Both the position numbers and the translations under genes were made by a program. Of a DNA stretch of 64,000 nucleotides, positions 23,970 through 35,616 are shown piece by piece; the stretch's first letter is position 1; the number at the start of each line of letters is the position of its first letter. This stretch comes from Cyclaneusma minus (taxonomy: Eukaryota; Ascomycota; Leotiomycetes; Marthamycetales; Marthamycetaceae): NCBI GenBank assembly GCA_037179335.1, contig JAKZHN010000057.1:1-64000 (forward strand). The letters are read 5' to 3'. The notes beneath the pieces were generated by a model. It had not been told where the DNA came from, did no database searches, and saw nothing but the letters and a program-made list of their open reading frames with translations.

Positions 23970-26199
23970 CTACGAACTCCTCCTTCCATAAGGCTCAAAC
24001 GGAAAACACGCCGCTACCAACGCCATGACCGCAAAGAGCGATGCCGATATCCAGATAGGAATGCTGGTGCTCGTGTCCGCAACTGTGGCTATTACCGCCG
24101 ACAGGATGCCCATGATTCTGTTGCAAGCCACCGCAACCCCATTGCCTGTCGCTCGATGTGCCGACGGCAGCACCTCTGGCGTGTATGCATAGAGCGTGCC
24201 GTAGTAAACGTTTAAAGCAAAGCCGATAGCACAGCTGATCCCCACATTGCTAGCCTCGTTCTTAATCTGCGTATAGCCAAAGAAGAAAGCCACTACATCG
24301 ATCAACAAAACTCGTCAGTAATCCGTGCTAACGACTTTCCCTCTCCACTCCACCAGAAGGGAATTTGTCCACGAATCGACAGCTACACAGCACTAATAGC
24401 AGAGACAAACTTACTCGTAACAAGCGCCCCAATAACCATCGTATACTTCCTCCCCAACCACCTATAATCCGCCATATGCCCCGCCAACATCGGTCCAAAA
24501 ATGCCACTCACATTAACCAGCGTATAATTCCTCCACGTCTCATACGCACTCAAATCATTAAACTCCGCTCCCCTCGTCGCCAAATAGCTGCTCAAGAACA
24601 CATAAAACAGCGGATACGCGAGGCCAATCAGCGTCCAACTGAACCAGATCAAGCACGTACTCAGCGCCATCTTCCTATTCGCAAACAGGCCTCGGAAATG
24701 AATCAAGGTTTCGCCGATGGAGAATCGGTGCGTGCTGTGGGACGAGCGGATCGTGCCGCAGGCTTCGAGTTCGGAGAGAGTGAGCGAACAGGGGCGGTTG
24801 TACTTGGTGGCTAGTTCTTGGAGGTTGGCGACGAGCTGCGCGTCTTTGCCTTCGCCGAGGAGGTATTTGGGCGTTTCTTTTAGACGTACGATTGTGATGC
24901 GTAGGATGGACATGATGAAGACCATGGCGCCGGAGGCGTACATGACATAGCGCCAGCCTTCGTTGCTTTTGTAGGGACAGGGGGCTGGGGGAGGGGAGCA
25001 GTTCCATTCTGAGCAGGCTGGGGGAAGATATCAGCATGTTCGTACAAACTTCGAGAGAAACCAATCAGTAGCAAAATAACTTACTTAGGAATAACCAGGC
25101 CCAGAGACCTGCGACCAATTGGCCTAGACCCCACCAACTTGCCAGCCAAGTCAAAACCCATTGCTTGTATGAGGGCAGGTATTCCAAGAAAACAGTGGTG
25201 TCCAAAATCAGATTCCCGCCTCCGCCAAAGCCAAGCAGGGCAATAAAGAAGCCCAAAGATTCCCATGACGGCGCCGCTCCGGCTACGATACATGCAGCGG
25301 AGCAGATGAAAAGAGATACGTTGAAGGCGAATCGTCGGCCGATCATGTCCGCGGAGAGGCCCCAGAAAATGGCTCCCGTCAACATACCGACATAGACGGC
25401 AATTGTGAGAGCGCGAGCGAAGGAAGGCTGGAATTCGTATCCGGCTTGCGTTGTGATAATAGATTGTAGGAGCAGAATGAGGGAATCGACGGCGTAACTG
25501 TGGTGCTTCGCAATTAGTGGTCTGTCTGAGTAGCTTTGATGAAAATGTACCCGAAGCCATTGAGACAAAACATCTTCCAATGGTATGGTGTCCAGCCGAT
25601 CTCGTCGATAGCCTATTTGCGAGCCAGTCAGTCTGAAATCGAGCAAATGGGAGCCCGCTTTTGTGAGAGAAGTAATAGTGAAAGACAGGGTGATTTCCCA
25701 GTTCCCCATAGAAACAGGGACGAAGATCTTTGACAATTGACAGTGGAAGTCATTACGAGCTGTCTAAGGCACTGAAAACAGCTCAGATGATTAGGCATCC
25801 CAAATGGTTGAGGATAGGCCAGGTAAGTAGGAATAGCTTGCTTAGATGCCGGTTACGGTCTGAGATATTCGTCCCCCTTCCATCACCCAGGAGATGTCCA
25901 GGTGACTTTTCTCTCCCCTTCTCCTTTCGATGACCTTCCTGTCGCCGAGCTCGCAATTCTATATATCGATCTGATAAGCAAGACAATATAAACCAACTCA
26001 CATTATTAACAAGATACATCTTCGCGTTCAAAGCGGGATCTATGTCCTGAAGCGCAAGAATATCCTCTTTCCTCAAGCTGTCAACCTCGGTAGACGAATA
26101 CCGAGCATCGTCAACGACAGTCTTCTCTGGATCCGTTGTCGTAGTATCGACATGATTGGCCGCCTTGCTCTCAGTCTGAGGCGAGTTTGCCGTCGACAT
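23970..26199 (-). CDS. MFS transporter, SVOP/SV2-like sugar-transporter superfamily
   Basis: Model: exons 26199-26002, 25612-25551, 25497-25085, 25017-24415 and 24292-23970, 532 aa. The introns are 389, 53, 67 and 122 nt, with phases consistent throughout. The N-terminal cytosolic part (MSTANSPQ) is followed by LVNN, then AIDEIGWTPYHWKMFCLNGFG across a 62-nt exon, then YAVDSLILLLQS, an arrangement typical of fungal SVOP-like carriers. Motif A-like WGLSADMIGRR follows the second or third membrane segment. About twelve hydrophobic segments can be counted. A Cys/Pro-rich external loop (CSEWNCSPPPAPCPYKS) sits mid-protein, and TPEVLPSAHRATGNG lies near segment 11. The substrate cannot be deduced; relatives include organic ion, sugar and phosphate carriers. 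The first intron is unusually long for this locus. Confidence 0.9.
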
Positions 26200-27426
26200 A
26201 GCTGCAGCTAAGTCGCAAGAAGCAGACTCGGTCGATACCAAAAGAAAACGATAGCGGACAGGAAATAGAGAAGAGTTGACGAAGACTTTCACTTGAAGAC
26301 AAGAGGAACACAGAAGCTTATCTAGCTTGGAAAGTCACCCGCGCCGACGCTTGTGGAATGTGAGCAGCGGGGAGGATTAAGCTGTACGCCACACATATCC
26401 TTGCTCGCGCAGACCCAATTGATCAGTGTCGAATTTGATGATTCGATGGCGGAAGTCCGAAGTCACCCAATTATCTTTGCGTTGTGCGACTAGCCGCAGC
26501 TCGAAGGGTCCGGCTGCTGTTGAACGACACAAGCCATGCCGAGCGGCATTTGGCATGAGTAGCGAGGAGAACGGTAATAATTCGAAGAGCTGTAGCAATG
26601 GCAGTAGACCTAGTTTAGGTAACTAGCAGAATATGCGGCTGCTTGATTTGAGTTTACCACTATACCGTTGTTGAATGGTGTCATCTGTTTGAGACATTGG
26701 GACAAGCGTAGAATGATGTGATATATCGCTGCACAACAGGCTGGTGTTGTGAAGACGGGAGACGCTCGAGCATCATCTCCACACCCACGTGGCCTCAAAC
26801 AGGCTCGAGAGTCGAGACTCGAGATCGATCCATTCGTGGGAGCCTTGAACGGTCCAGAATGAAGAAACGGGACTCGGGGGTTGCGCGAGGAACGATTTGC
26901 AAGGATATTCACGGGCCAGTCGTACGGCCTTCTTGATCGAATGTTGCTGAAAGTCCAGCTGCTGTGTGGACTTTGGCACAGGCCGCTGGCCGTGTCTTCG
27001 ATTCGAGAGAGGGTCTCCAAGGTTACCAAAACGAGGGGTCGGGATCGACGAAAGAGGAATCGCGGACGCGCTTATGTAATATACCGGCTGTTAGTGCGAG
27101 CTTTATTCTGCTGACGTCGAACTAAAGCAGGGACGAGAGGAAACATGCATCACAATGTGGTGAGGCTCTTCTGTCCATCGCTCTCGAGGACTGAAGGAGG
27201 CTGATTTTCAACTCGCTATAATTCAGTGGCATCGGCCGTCTCGCTACCAGCCCCACTCCATTTATATTCCAAGGTATTATGTCCCCCTATTGCTGCCGAA
27301 TATATCCACTCGACCAATGCTGACTCCTTTCGTAGCCATCCGTCCATCCATGCCTTGGAAAACCATCTACTCGCGACAGCGCGAAGCCTGTCCTTACGCT
27401 CGTTAAAGAATGTCACCGTGGCCACC
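26200..27426. other. Divergent intergenic region, 1.2 kb
   Basis: Lies between the MFS gene start (minus) and the DLT1 start (plus). Only short frames. The plus-strand end has a typical gccaccATG context at 27421-27429. Confidence 0.5.
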
Positions 27427-28728
27427 ATGCAGAAGCATCGCTGGCGCACCGCCTTTCGAATCCTCTACTCCTCCTCGTATACTCTTCTCTTCATCGTCCT
27501 CCTCGCTCTTTTGTTAATAACGCCCGCCGATGCCATCCGCCAAGCGCTCGACAACCACCAACTCTACAATGTCTTCGTCATCGCAAGCACCTACTTCGTC
27601 ACCGTCGTATTCGCCATTCTCATTTACGCCACCCGCCTCTTCACAAACCGCAGCGTGCTTGCCGGGATACCTGCAGCATGGATTCCCGTCGAGAAAGGCG
27701 ACGTGAGCAAGAGTGTGCGCAAAATGATTGTCGATGGTCTGAACCGAAATGCTATCATTGCGTGGGAGACTCGGCCTCGTGTTTGCAATGATTCGTCCGG
27801 ACTAAGCGCGAAAACCATCGCAAACAAGCTGCTTGCCGCGGAAGACCAACCAAAGAAAAGGCATACGCTAAGGCGCAAAAGGAGCGCTTCTCCTGTCAAG
27901 GAAGAAAAGGAAGAGCAGGAAATCCCAGCCCCGCCGAGTCATTCTATTTGGAGCGACATATCGCATACAGGCTGGGCATCGCCGTTGTCTCCGGATCTGG
28001 CCAATATCCAGTATATTACCGTTATACTGGAACTCCCACATTTGATTGAAGCGAAAGCGGTTTCCCTGGCCCCTCCAGACCCAAATTTCACCACCACTCC
28101 TCCAGCTCCGGACCTCAGAGCCATCGATCTCTTGCAGAGGCCGGCAACCATGGGTCTTCGGGATTACATGTATCACCTGATATCAATAGGCGTTCTCCCA
28201 CCCACCTCGCCCACCGAAGAATTCCTCGCCCCATACGAATACGCCCGCTTCTCCACCGAAACTCTCAGCGAATCCGAGTTCCGCAACCTCATGAAGCTCT
28301 TCGCCCACATCCTGCGAGAAATGACTTCCATCAGCCCGGCGGTCCTAGCCTCTTTCGACAGCACCGCTCCTTCTATCGTCGAAACTGACATCGACGACGA
28401 TGCATCTTCTAAAAGCACGCCTGTCACTCCTCGCAGTCGCTCCCTCCGCGCTACGCCTTCTATCCGTAGTCTGAGGAGTAGCCATAGCGGCAGCAGTCAG
28501 GGCACGATTCGCACGGCTCCCTTGCGGCGACATGCCACAAATGGCACTACAACAACGCGGCGGAATTCTCAGCTCTCCACGACTGCACTGGCTACTCCAC
28601 GGAGCAGAAGGCCGCGGCGCAGCAGCCATCATCGACTTCCGTACCGTCTTTCTCCTTCGAGCTCGAGCTCGAGTTTACGATCGATGGATTCGGTTATTAA
28701 GAATACTAATGCTGGGGCAGAGGGTTAG
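27427..28728 (+). CDS. DLT1: DLT1 homologue (Defect at Low Temperature protein 1), membrane protein
   Basis: Single exon, 433 aa. Two N-terminal membrane segments, about residues 12-33 (SYTLLFIVLLALLLI) and 48-70 (FVIASTYFVTVVFAILIY), are followed by RSVLAGIPAAWIPVEKGDV and a cytosolic domain. That domain contains SHTGWASPLSPDLANIQY and GLRDYMYHLISIGVLPP, all hallmarks of the DLT1 family. The C-terminal 100 residues are Ser/Thr/Arg-rich and probably disordered, with runs of Ser near the end. In yeast the family is named for a cold-sensitive growth phenotype; the molecular role is not established. The start at 27427 is chosen because it lies in a strong context (gccaccATG) and directly precedes the first membrane segment. 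Confidence 0.85.
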   Translation: MQKHRWRTAFRILYSSSYTLLFIVLLALLLITPADAIRQALDNHQLYNVFVIASTYFVTVVFAILIYATRLFTNRSVLAGIPAAWIPVEKGDVSKSVRKMIVDGLNRNAIIAWETRPRVCNDSSGLSAKTIANKLLAAEDQPKKRHTLRRKRSASPVKEEKEEQEIPAPPSHSIWSDISHTGWASPLSPDLANIQYITVILELPHLIEAKAVSLAPPDPNFTTTPPAPDLRAIDLLQRPATMGLRDYMYHLISIGVLPPTSPTEEFLAPYEYARFSTETLSESEFRNLMKLFAHILREMTSISPAVLASFDSTAPSIVETDIDDDASSKSTPVTPRSRSLRATPSIRSLRSSHSGSSQGTIRTAPLRRHATNGTTTTRRNSQLSTTALATPRSRRPRRSSHHRLPYRLSPSSSSSSLRSMDSVIKNTNAGAEG

Positions 28729-29076
28729 GCCGAGAGCCCTAGAGGAGTCGGGCGATTGGGAAGTTTCAGGGTTCGGGAAAACCGCTTAAATAATAATGTA
28801 ATGTCTCTCGGTATATCATGTTTCAATTTCTTGGCGATATTTGGTGATTGATACCAGCAGTCTCCTATTATTATACCGCATATCGAGTTTTGTCTATCAT
28901 AGTATCAAGCCTTCAAAGCTTTAGGTATCCAGCCAGTAACGCCATGCTTCCAGATCCCTATGCTGCACTGGTGAATGCCCAGTGTCATACCCGCTCCGAA
29001 ACGCCAGAGGCTCCTGTGAGCAAGCACCCGCTACTGTCGATGTTCGCATAGCTCATAAAATCCACTCTCCAAACCT
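28729..29076. other. Convergent 3' intergenic region
   Basis: 348 bp between two convergent stop codons (DLT1 and the minus-strand membrane protein gene). No coding signal seen. Confidence 0.6.
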
Positions 29077-30669
29077 CTAAAGCCAAGGCCTCCAGTTCCT
29101 CCTCCTCTTCCTCCCTCGTTCCCTCTCCTCCCTCTCCCTCTCCTCCCTCTCCCTCTCCTCCCTCATCAACCCATCTCCCTCTCCCTCAACCCACTCCCAA
29201 TCCCTCCCCACTCTCCACTCATCCCCACTATCCAGGCCCGCTCCACGAAGCGCACAGTCCCTATGCCCCCACTTCTCCGCATACAGCATGCGGCCAAACT
29301 CAATACTCATCTGCACCGCCCTCTCAAACCCTTCCGGATCTCTATAATACGGCTCGCCGCGTCCGCCTGCCTGTCGAGCCTGCCACGTGTTTCTTCCCGC
29401 CGCTGCTTCGTTCTTCGATCGCTGCATCGCGTCACATACATCCATCATATGCTTGAAGCTGTCCGACGCCAACGTATCCGGCACCCAGCCCGCTTCCGGC
29501 TGCTTGTCCGCGAGGGAGCCCAGGGATAGCAGGAATCGCTTCTTCTCCGCCGCCTCTTCACTACCACCACGTTTCTCGCGAACGACCTCCTTATCCTTGT
29601 CATTTATCGCATCATCTTTAACTTCCAGTGGTGGTGCGATATTCGGATCCGTAAAACTCGCCTCTCGTCCCTGCAACCGATAAAGCACAGCAAGATCATC
29701 CAAGCTCGATCCCACATCATACACCAAGCCCGCCCACGCGTTATCCATGCTATAGCCTTCCATCGCCAACCGCTCATGCATATCGCAGTCGCTCATGTAA
29801 TACGGAATCTGGCTATCCCATCCACCCACATCTTCATACGTCTTCCTATTCACCAACGCCAGGCGATCGTAAGCAAAAAACCGCGTGGCCCAGCGCTTCT
29901 TCTCGCCAGATTCATCTGGCTGCAGAGTTTCGCGCAGGGTTTTTACGGCGCGCATGTACAGCGATTCGTACTGTTCTTTTGCAGCTGTAGGGCCGGAGTC
30001 CCTTTCGCTGGAGGGGATTTCGTATAGGCGCGTTTCGTCGGACAGGGCGACGACGTCCATGTGGCCCCACCAGTAATAGTCCCAGTGGTTCTCAAGCGCC
30101 ATGTGTAGGTAGAAATTCTGCAGCTGCGAGAATGTGAGGAGCGTGGGGGTGCGCACGACGTTTACGCCGAGGAGCGCGAGGCGGGTGTGGTTGAGGAAGA
30201 ACGGATTTTGCAGCGAAAGATTGCCCTTTTCGTTGGCATTTTGCGTGCCCGTGTTTTCGATGACGTAGATGTCTTCGGCGGGCCAGCCGGCGGTGATGTA
30301 CGACACCACGGCTTGTTGGATGAGGCGCCAGTTTCTCGTAAAGCCAATCATCAGCGGTGTTTTCTCGGGCACATGAGTTTTGGGCGGTGCGTTCCAGGCG
30401 GGGATTGGGGGCAGGTCGGCGGCTGAGTGCGCGGACTGGGCGAGAGGGAAGTTGTCGACGATGGGGAGGGAGTGGGAGTCTTTTTTGGGACGGTAGAGGG
30501 GGTGGTGGGGCGCTGGAGGGGGCTCGTCGTGGGGGGGTTCGATGGCGACTTCGATGGGCTCGAGGACGGCGTGGCGGAAGTCACTGCTGTTGAAGCTGAC
30601 GAAGGTGATCAGGATTAGGAAGACGGATGTGCCGAGGAGCAAGAGGGTGCGCGTGCGTAGGGAAGGCAT
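29077..30669 (-). CDS. Type II membrane protein, probable Golgi glycosyltransferase
   Basis: Single exon, 530 aa from ATG 30669; an in-frame ATG at 30741 would add 24 residues. A short basic N-terminus and one membrane segment (LLLLGTSVFLILITFVSF, residues about 8-25) are followed by a Pro-rich stem. The lumenal domain opens with TPLMIGFTRNWRLIQQAVVSYI and IYVIENTG, then YYWWGHMDVVAL, FFAYDRLALVNR and WDSQIPYYMSDCDMHERLAMEGY. The WWGHMDV and SDCD clusters resemble the acidic metal-binding motif and acceptor region of GT-A-fold enzymes. I recognise the general architecture but not the exact family, donor or acceptor. The last 30 residues are an Arg/Glu repeat coded by a purine-rich tract, probably not part of the catalytic fold. 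Confidence 0.75.
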   Translation of the reverse strand: MPSLRTRTLLLLGTSVFLILITFVSFNSSDFRHAVLEPIEVAIEPPHDEPPPAPHHPLYRPKKDSHSLPIVDNFPLAQSAHSAADLPPIPAWNAPPKTHVPEKTPLMIGFTRNWRLIQQAVVSYITAGWPAEDIYVIENTGTQNANEKGNLSLQNPFFLNHTRLALLGVNVVRTPTLLTFSQLQNFYLHMALENHWDYYWWGHMDVVALSDETRLYEIPSSERDSGPTAAKEQYESLYMRAVKTLRETLQPDESGEKKRWATRFFAYDRLALVNRKTYEDVGGWDSQIPYYMSDCDMHERLAMEGYSMDNAWAGLVYDVGSSLDDLAVLYRLQGREASFTDPNIAPPLEVKDDAINDKDKEVVREKRGGSEEAAEKKRFLLSLGSLADKQPEAGWVPDTLASDSFKHMMDVCDAMQRSKNEAAAGRNTWQARQAGGRGEPYYRDPEGFERAVQMSIEFGRMLYAEKWGHRDCALRGAGLDSGDEWRVGRDWEWVEGEGDGLMREEREREEREREERERGRKRRRNWRPWL

Positions 30670-32762
30670 GGTGCTGGATTGGAGGGAGGAGGGGAGGTGT
30701 GAGAAGCAGGCCGCGATCAGTCGTCCTATGACGGGCGGCATCTGAACATTGGGGACAGTGTGTTGGGAAGCCGGCCGATGGTCTGAGGAGGTTTGCTGTC
30801 AGTCGCTGGGGAGTTTCGTGGTCTGTCGCTAAAAGGTTCGCCGTCGCATTCAAAAGGCTGCTGTCAATTGAAGCAGTAAATGTTCTCTGTAGAATACTTT
30901 AAGAAAGTACCTTATCTAGCATCCAAGTCAGCAAAGATGAAAGTACAAGACGTTCGGTAAGGCTGGGTAGCAGATTGGGATGAAAGCAGCTCTAGCAATG
31001 GCAGAAAGGCAAATTGCTATTCGCTCCTCCTAGGCAAGGTAGGTACTTACCACTCAGGATCACTGCCAGGTCACAGAAGTTTTCTTCCAAACTTTGGAAA
31101 GTAGCAGCAATTCAAGCTCTGCTCGGTGTCACGTCGTGTGCTGGCAGCCTGGCACTACTACTTCCGTTGCAACTTGCCGAACAATTTGGCTCAAGGTGAC
31201 GACAACTGTGGGCATCGGATGGGGTATGGACAATTGTAATGGTAGGTATGTTCGAATCCGCGAGTCTTGTTCCTCCACAGCGGAGACAGCACGGAAAGCA
31301 TTTCGCTGTCTCCATCATGTATGGTGCCAAGTTTGCATACTGATGTCAGCGCAACCTGTAGGATGGCTGGATGCGACGCCACCGACCGAGAGCGGCGAGA
31401 GCGGCAGGCGATGATGGTGCTTGGCCGGTAGGATATGGCTGCAAGCTGCGAACGTTGAAACTCCGCCCAGGGAATGAAAATTACTTAACAGGTGGGATCC
31501 AAGTACCATGAATTCTTTCCAATTCAGCTCTTTGAAATACATGTAATTGTCCGCACGACAGTCGATGACGATTGACGACACTGAAGCTTTGGCATATCGC
31601 CGATTCCCTGCTTATGTTGCAGATTATTCTCCACCCCAGCTCTTCCCTGTCGGAGATCATTGCTCCGTGCGCACATCTCCACTGTGCCCCATATCAATGT
31701 CGAATCAACTCCACAAACATAACACATTCATGTTGAACTTGAAACATTCAACATAGAACTGAAGGATACATGTAAACAACCGACTCATCAGCTTAATGTA
31801 TTTAAAGGGAGTCTAAGTCTACTACAACTGAAAAATTCTAAAGCGAAGCTACCTGCTACATGTAACCCAGAGATGTAGTATCCGCTCGACGGCGGGCTAC
31901 TACATGTACTCTAGGCGACATATTCCTGCACATAGTCCAGTCTAAACGTACAGTAGACCCTCGTCACAAAATCCTCAGTGCAACTAGTGCAAACTTGCGA
32001 CACTTTTCGACTTTATCTTCCTGCCCGAAAGTTACAGTCAGAAAGTTCCCAACGAATCAGCCCGGCAGATCTCACTTACTGGAGCAAGTAGGCTTTGTGA
32101 GAGAGACCGGCCTAGGATTCATCGAAGAGGATTATTTTCTAAAAGCACGCTTTCACTTATAAAATCACAATACTTTCTTCTTATAGTGTGAAGTTGCTTA
32201 CCTACTTACAATGTGAAGCTGCTGACACTGTGAGGATGCTGACAGTGTGAACTTGCGCAGTATGAAGTGGCTTATATCTCTACACTCTACAGTTCAACTT
32301 CAAAGGGGGCTAGGCAGCGGACAGGGGATAGAAAAGGGAGTTTTAGTGAGCCAAAAACACTGGAGTATCATCATTCAAAAGCTTCAATTGCGTAGACACA
32401 GTGATCATAAGACCCCAAACCATTCAATTCCTAACAGCCAATCATGTCTCCAACTAGCCATACAAACGAATGGTAGTCCTACAAAACCAACCCTACACGT
32501 ATCCAGCAAACATAACGTCGTGACAATCCCAATCCCAGCGTCCAAGCCCCGCCTCGTAGTCATGGCCCAATGCCCTTTTTTGCAGCACGCTGCTGGTATC
32601 ATTTCAAGGCCAAGCGGCGTCTGTCCATAGTCGTATTCATAACTTTCGTTGCCCTTGCAGCAAACGCCATCCAAGTCCATCTCAACACCACCAGAAACAA
32701 AAGAAAGAGAAAAAGGAGAATAAAAGTATGCAAATTGGATATCATCTCATTCCCCGCCTTCA
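30670..32762. other. Intergenic stretch of 2.1 kb
   Basis: Holds the promoter of the upstream minus-strand gene and the 3' region of the Cnn_1N gene. An imperfect tandem repeat lies at 32183-32260 and a small inverted repeat at about 31890-31915 (gatgtagta / tactacatg). No gene supported. Confidence 0.5.
32183..32260. repeat. Imperfect tandem repeat, unit about 17-18 bp
   Basis: Four to five degenerate units of the form agtgtgaagttgctgac occur in a row, differing at a few positions. Non-coding. Confidence 0.65.
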
Positions 32763-35616
32763 TCACTTACGCCCCGCAATCCTCCCATTCAGACTAAACC
32801 ACTTCTTCGTCCTCGCCGCCGTCTCCGCCGTCTCGCCCCCACCAACCACAACAGTCCCGCTCCTCCCCCTTCCCCCTCCCCCACTCCCCATATTCAGCAA
32901 ACCTAAGCCCTGTGCTCGCGACCGCTCAGTCGAGCTATCAAACTTCACCGCCGCCTCGGGCATCAAGCTATCCAAGCTCCCCGAGGTCGCCGGTCTCTTC
33001 GAAGCCACGAAACTAAGCTCATCGGGTAGCTCGCGATGCTTGGCATGTCGGGAGATGGGAGGTGGTGTGGAGCTACCGTCCAGATCCATGCCGTCCGCAT
33101 AGAAAACGTTGTTGCGGAAGGACATGCGGCGAGAACTTTCTTTGCCTGGGATTAGGGAGGGGGAGAGGCCTGGGAGAGCTGTGCTGATTCGGTTCTGCGA
33201 GTGGATCATGGGTCGGGTTGGGGAGGCGTTGGGGTGTGCGAGCGAGTAGATCTTGCTCGTCAGACGAGTGCGGACGCTGTCTCGTGGAGGAGGGGTTGGG
33301 CGGAGGGCGGTGATGGTGCCGGTTGCGATTGGCTCGCTCTCGGTGATTTGCGTGAAGACGCTAGATGCCGTAGTCGACAAAGCTGCTTGGGAACGAGATT
33401 GTGAGATCGCTGATACCGAGGTTTCGCGGAAGGGGCTGCTCTCTGAACCATAGCTTTTGCTACAAGATCCATTTCGTGACCTCCTGCCGGGCGATGTGAG
33501 GTGACCGAGAGATGAGCACCGGTCGGGTGGCTCTGGTCGAGGAGAGCTGTCGATCGGTGCCTTCTCATTGTATGCAGCTGAGTGCTTGTTTGGAGAAGCC
33601 GATCTGGCGTGTGAAATATGCTTCAAATTCTTTTCACTAGCGTTAGGAGTAGTCTCAGATTGCGTCTCCAAGGGGTCAAAGCGTTGACGGCGTGCTCTCG
33701 TACTTTCCAAATAGCTATTTCGGTTGAGCAGCGCCGGTTCTTGTCTGTCGTGGGTGAACCTGACAGGGAACGAGCGCTTGATAGCTGGAAGGAAGGAGTC
33801 CCGCTCAATCCTTTCACGAATGTGCAACATGTTATTGCCCCATTTCGCATCTGCATCTTCGTCGTCGCTAACGTCTGCGAACGTGAACATGGCTGGAGGC
33901 TCTCTAGTCTGCAAAGTCCACGAACGTCTATGATGTGTAGGAAAATCGAGTCTCGGGTCCAATCGTACAAACTCGCCATTGTCGTCACTCACGGCTGTCT
34001 CAGTGTACCCAGCTACGCTAGTCTGGGTTTCGGTGTCCCATCCATGGCCTTCTCGTCGACTCGTCACCGTCTCGCAGGCACTGCGGGGGCGTAACAAATC
34101 AACGATATCGTGAGAATTATTATGGCGTCTTGGAGGTTTTCGGGTATTCTCGTATTTCCCTTCATGACCGTCGTCAAAGGACGACTCACTTTGCTGAAAC
34201 CTGCTGTTCTTTTGATCGTCATCTTCTTGGTTCAGAGTCTCGTCAGATGTCCTGTACTGACGCAGCGTACTGGTGCTGATAGTGTCGGGAGTAGGAGGGA
34301 GCTGCTGTCTATTGTAGGAAGTTGATCCCTGTTGACTACTGCTGTAGCTAGACTTCTGCTGCTGCTCAGGTCTAGTTGCAGCTGCCCTGTTCCCATTGGG
34401 CATGGGGCAAGTCTTAGCAGCAACCGCTCTCCTGTGATGTTTACTCAGGGTTTGCTCCAGCTTTTCCAGTCGCTTCAAAGGCGATTCCAGGACATTGTTG
34501 AGAGACAGGAATTGGTTGCTGCGCATATGCGGAGGGGATGGTCGTCGTGGACCGGATGTAGTGAAGCCATCAGGCTGGGTTTTGTCACTCCGCTCGTCGA
34601 TCCAATTCTCCATAGCTTCTGTCTTTCTGTGCGTCTTTTCTCTGGCGAGTGTTTCTTCGTCGTTCTCAACACCATCCGAGGTTGTTGGTATTTGCTCGTC
34701 GGCCTCAGCTTGCGGCTCCTTCTTCTGACCATAGACACTGACAAAGGAGCTTTCGCTCAGCACACTCAGACGCGGGCTATTCGGGTCCCCGTGTGGCTCA
34801 TCTCCGTCTTCCTCTTGTAGTTGAGCCAGGCTGTAGACACTGTGGTTTTCGTACTCGGCGGGAATGTACAGGCTGCGCAAAGCTTCCGTCCCCTCGGTCC
34901 TCTCTGAAAGGAAGGACGGCATCTTGACAACGGACTTGGTAGATCCTTGACCATGGCTGCTGCTACCATCATCTCTCTCGCCGGGAATCTGCAATCTGGA
35001 AAGTCGATGGTTGTTGCCATGGGTGCTATCGGTATCGTACTGAGAATCAAACGACTGGACAGCCGCTCGATCCTGCATCAACTGATCGACCTTTTCCTCC
35101 AACGTGCATATCATAGCAACAGCTTCCTCAATCGCCTGGTCTCGCTTCAAGAGCTCTTCCAGGAGCTGCTCATTGATGTTTTGAAGCTCTTCCTGATCCT
35201 CGACACGTTTCTCGGCGGCTTCCAAGCGGTCTTCAAGCTCCGTTTGTCGCTGCCGGCGGTGGAATAGCTCCAGCTTAAGGTCAAAATTCTGCTTGTGCAG
35301 GCTGGAAAGAGTCTATCAGATAGTCAGTGATAGCTCAAACCTCTGGAACACATGCATGGCTCACCTCTTCCATCTCCTTCACGCCCAACCCCTTGACACC
35401 ATTCTTGCTCTGTGCGACATTGCCTCCAGAAATAGGTCGGTTGGACTCCCTTTCGACCTTCTTCTCCCTCAATCGATCTTGTAATAAGCTCGACGCCGCA
35501 TCCCTAGGCATGGTTCTTGGCGTAGCACAGTTGCTCGACTTCTGAGGTGTGTTGTGACGGGACGAGTTGCTGGACGAAGGGTCCATAGAACGCCGGGACG
35601 GGTAGGTGTTATCCAT
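32763..35616 (-). CDS. Centrosomin N-terminal motif (Cnn_1N) protein, spindle-pole/MTOC type
   Basis: Model: exons 35616-35365 and 35312-32763, 933 aa, one 52-nt phase-0 intron (gtgagc...tgatag). The splice falls inside the conserved motif: GVKGLGVKEMEE is joined to TLSSLHKQNFDLKLELFHRR, the Cnn_1N signature that recruits gamma-tubulin complexes in Mto1, Pcp1 and ApsB-type proteins. A coiled coil follows to about residue 170 (rich in Glu, Leu and Gln heptads). The remaining 750 residues are Ser/Thr/Pro/Arg-rich and probably disordered, with a short ordered-looking end (RTKKWFSLNGRIAGRK). In filamentous fungi such proteins sit at spindle poles and septal microtubule-organising centres; location here is inferred from the motif. 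ATG 35616 is preferred over an upstream in-frame GTG. Confidence 0.85.
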
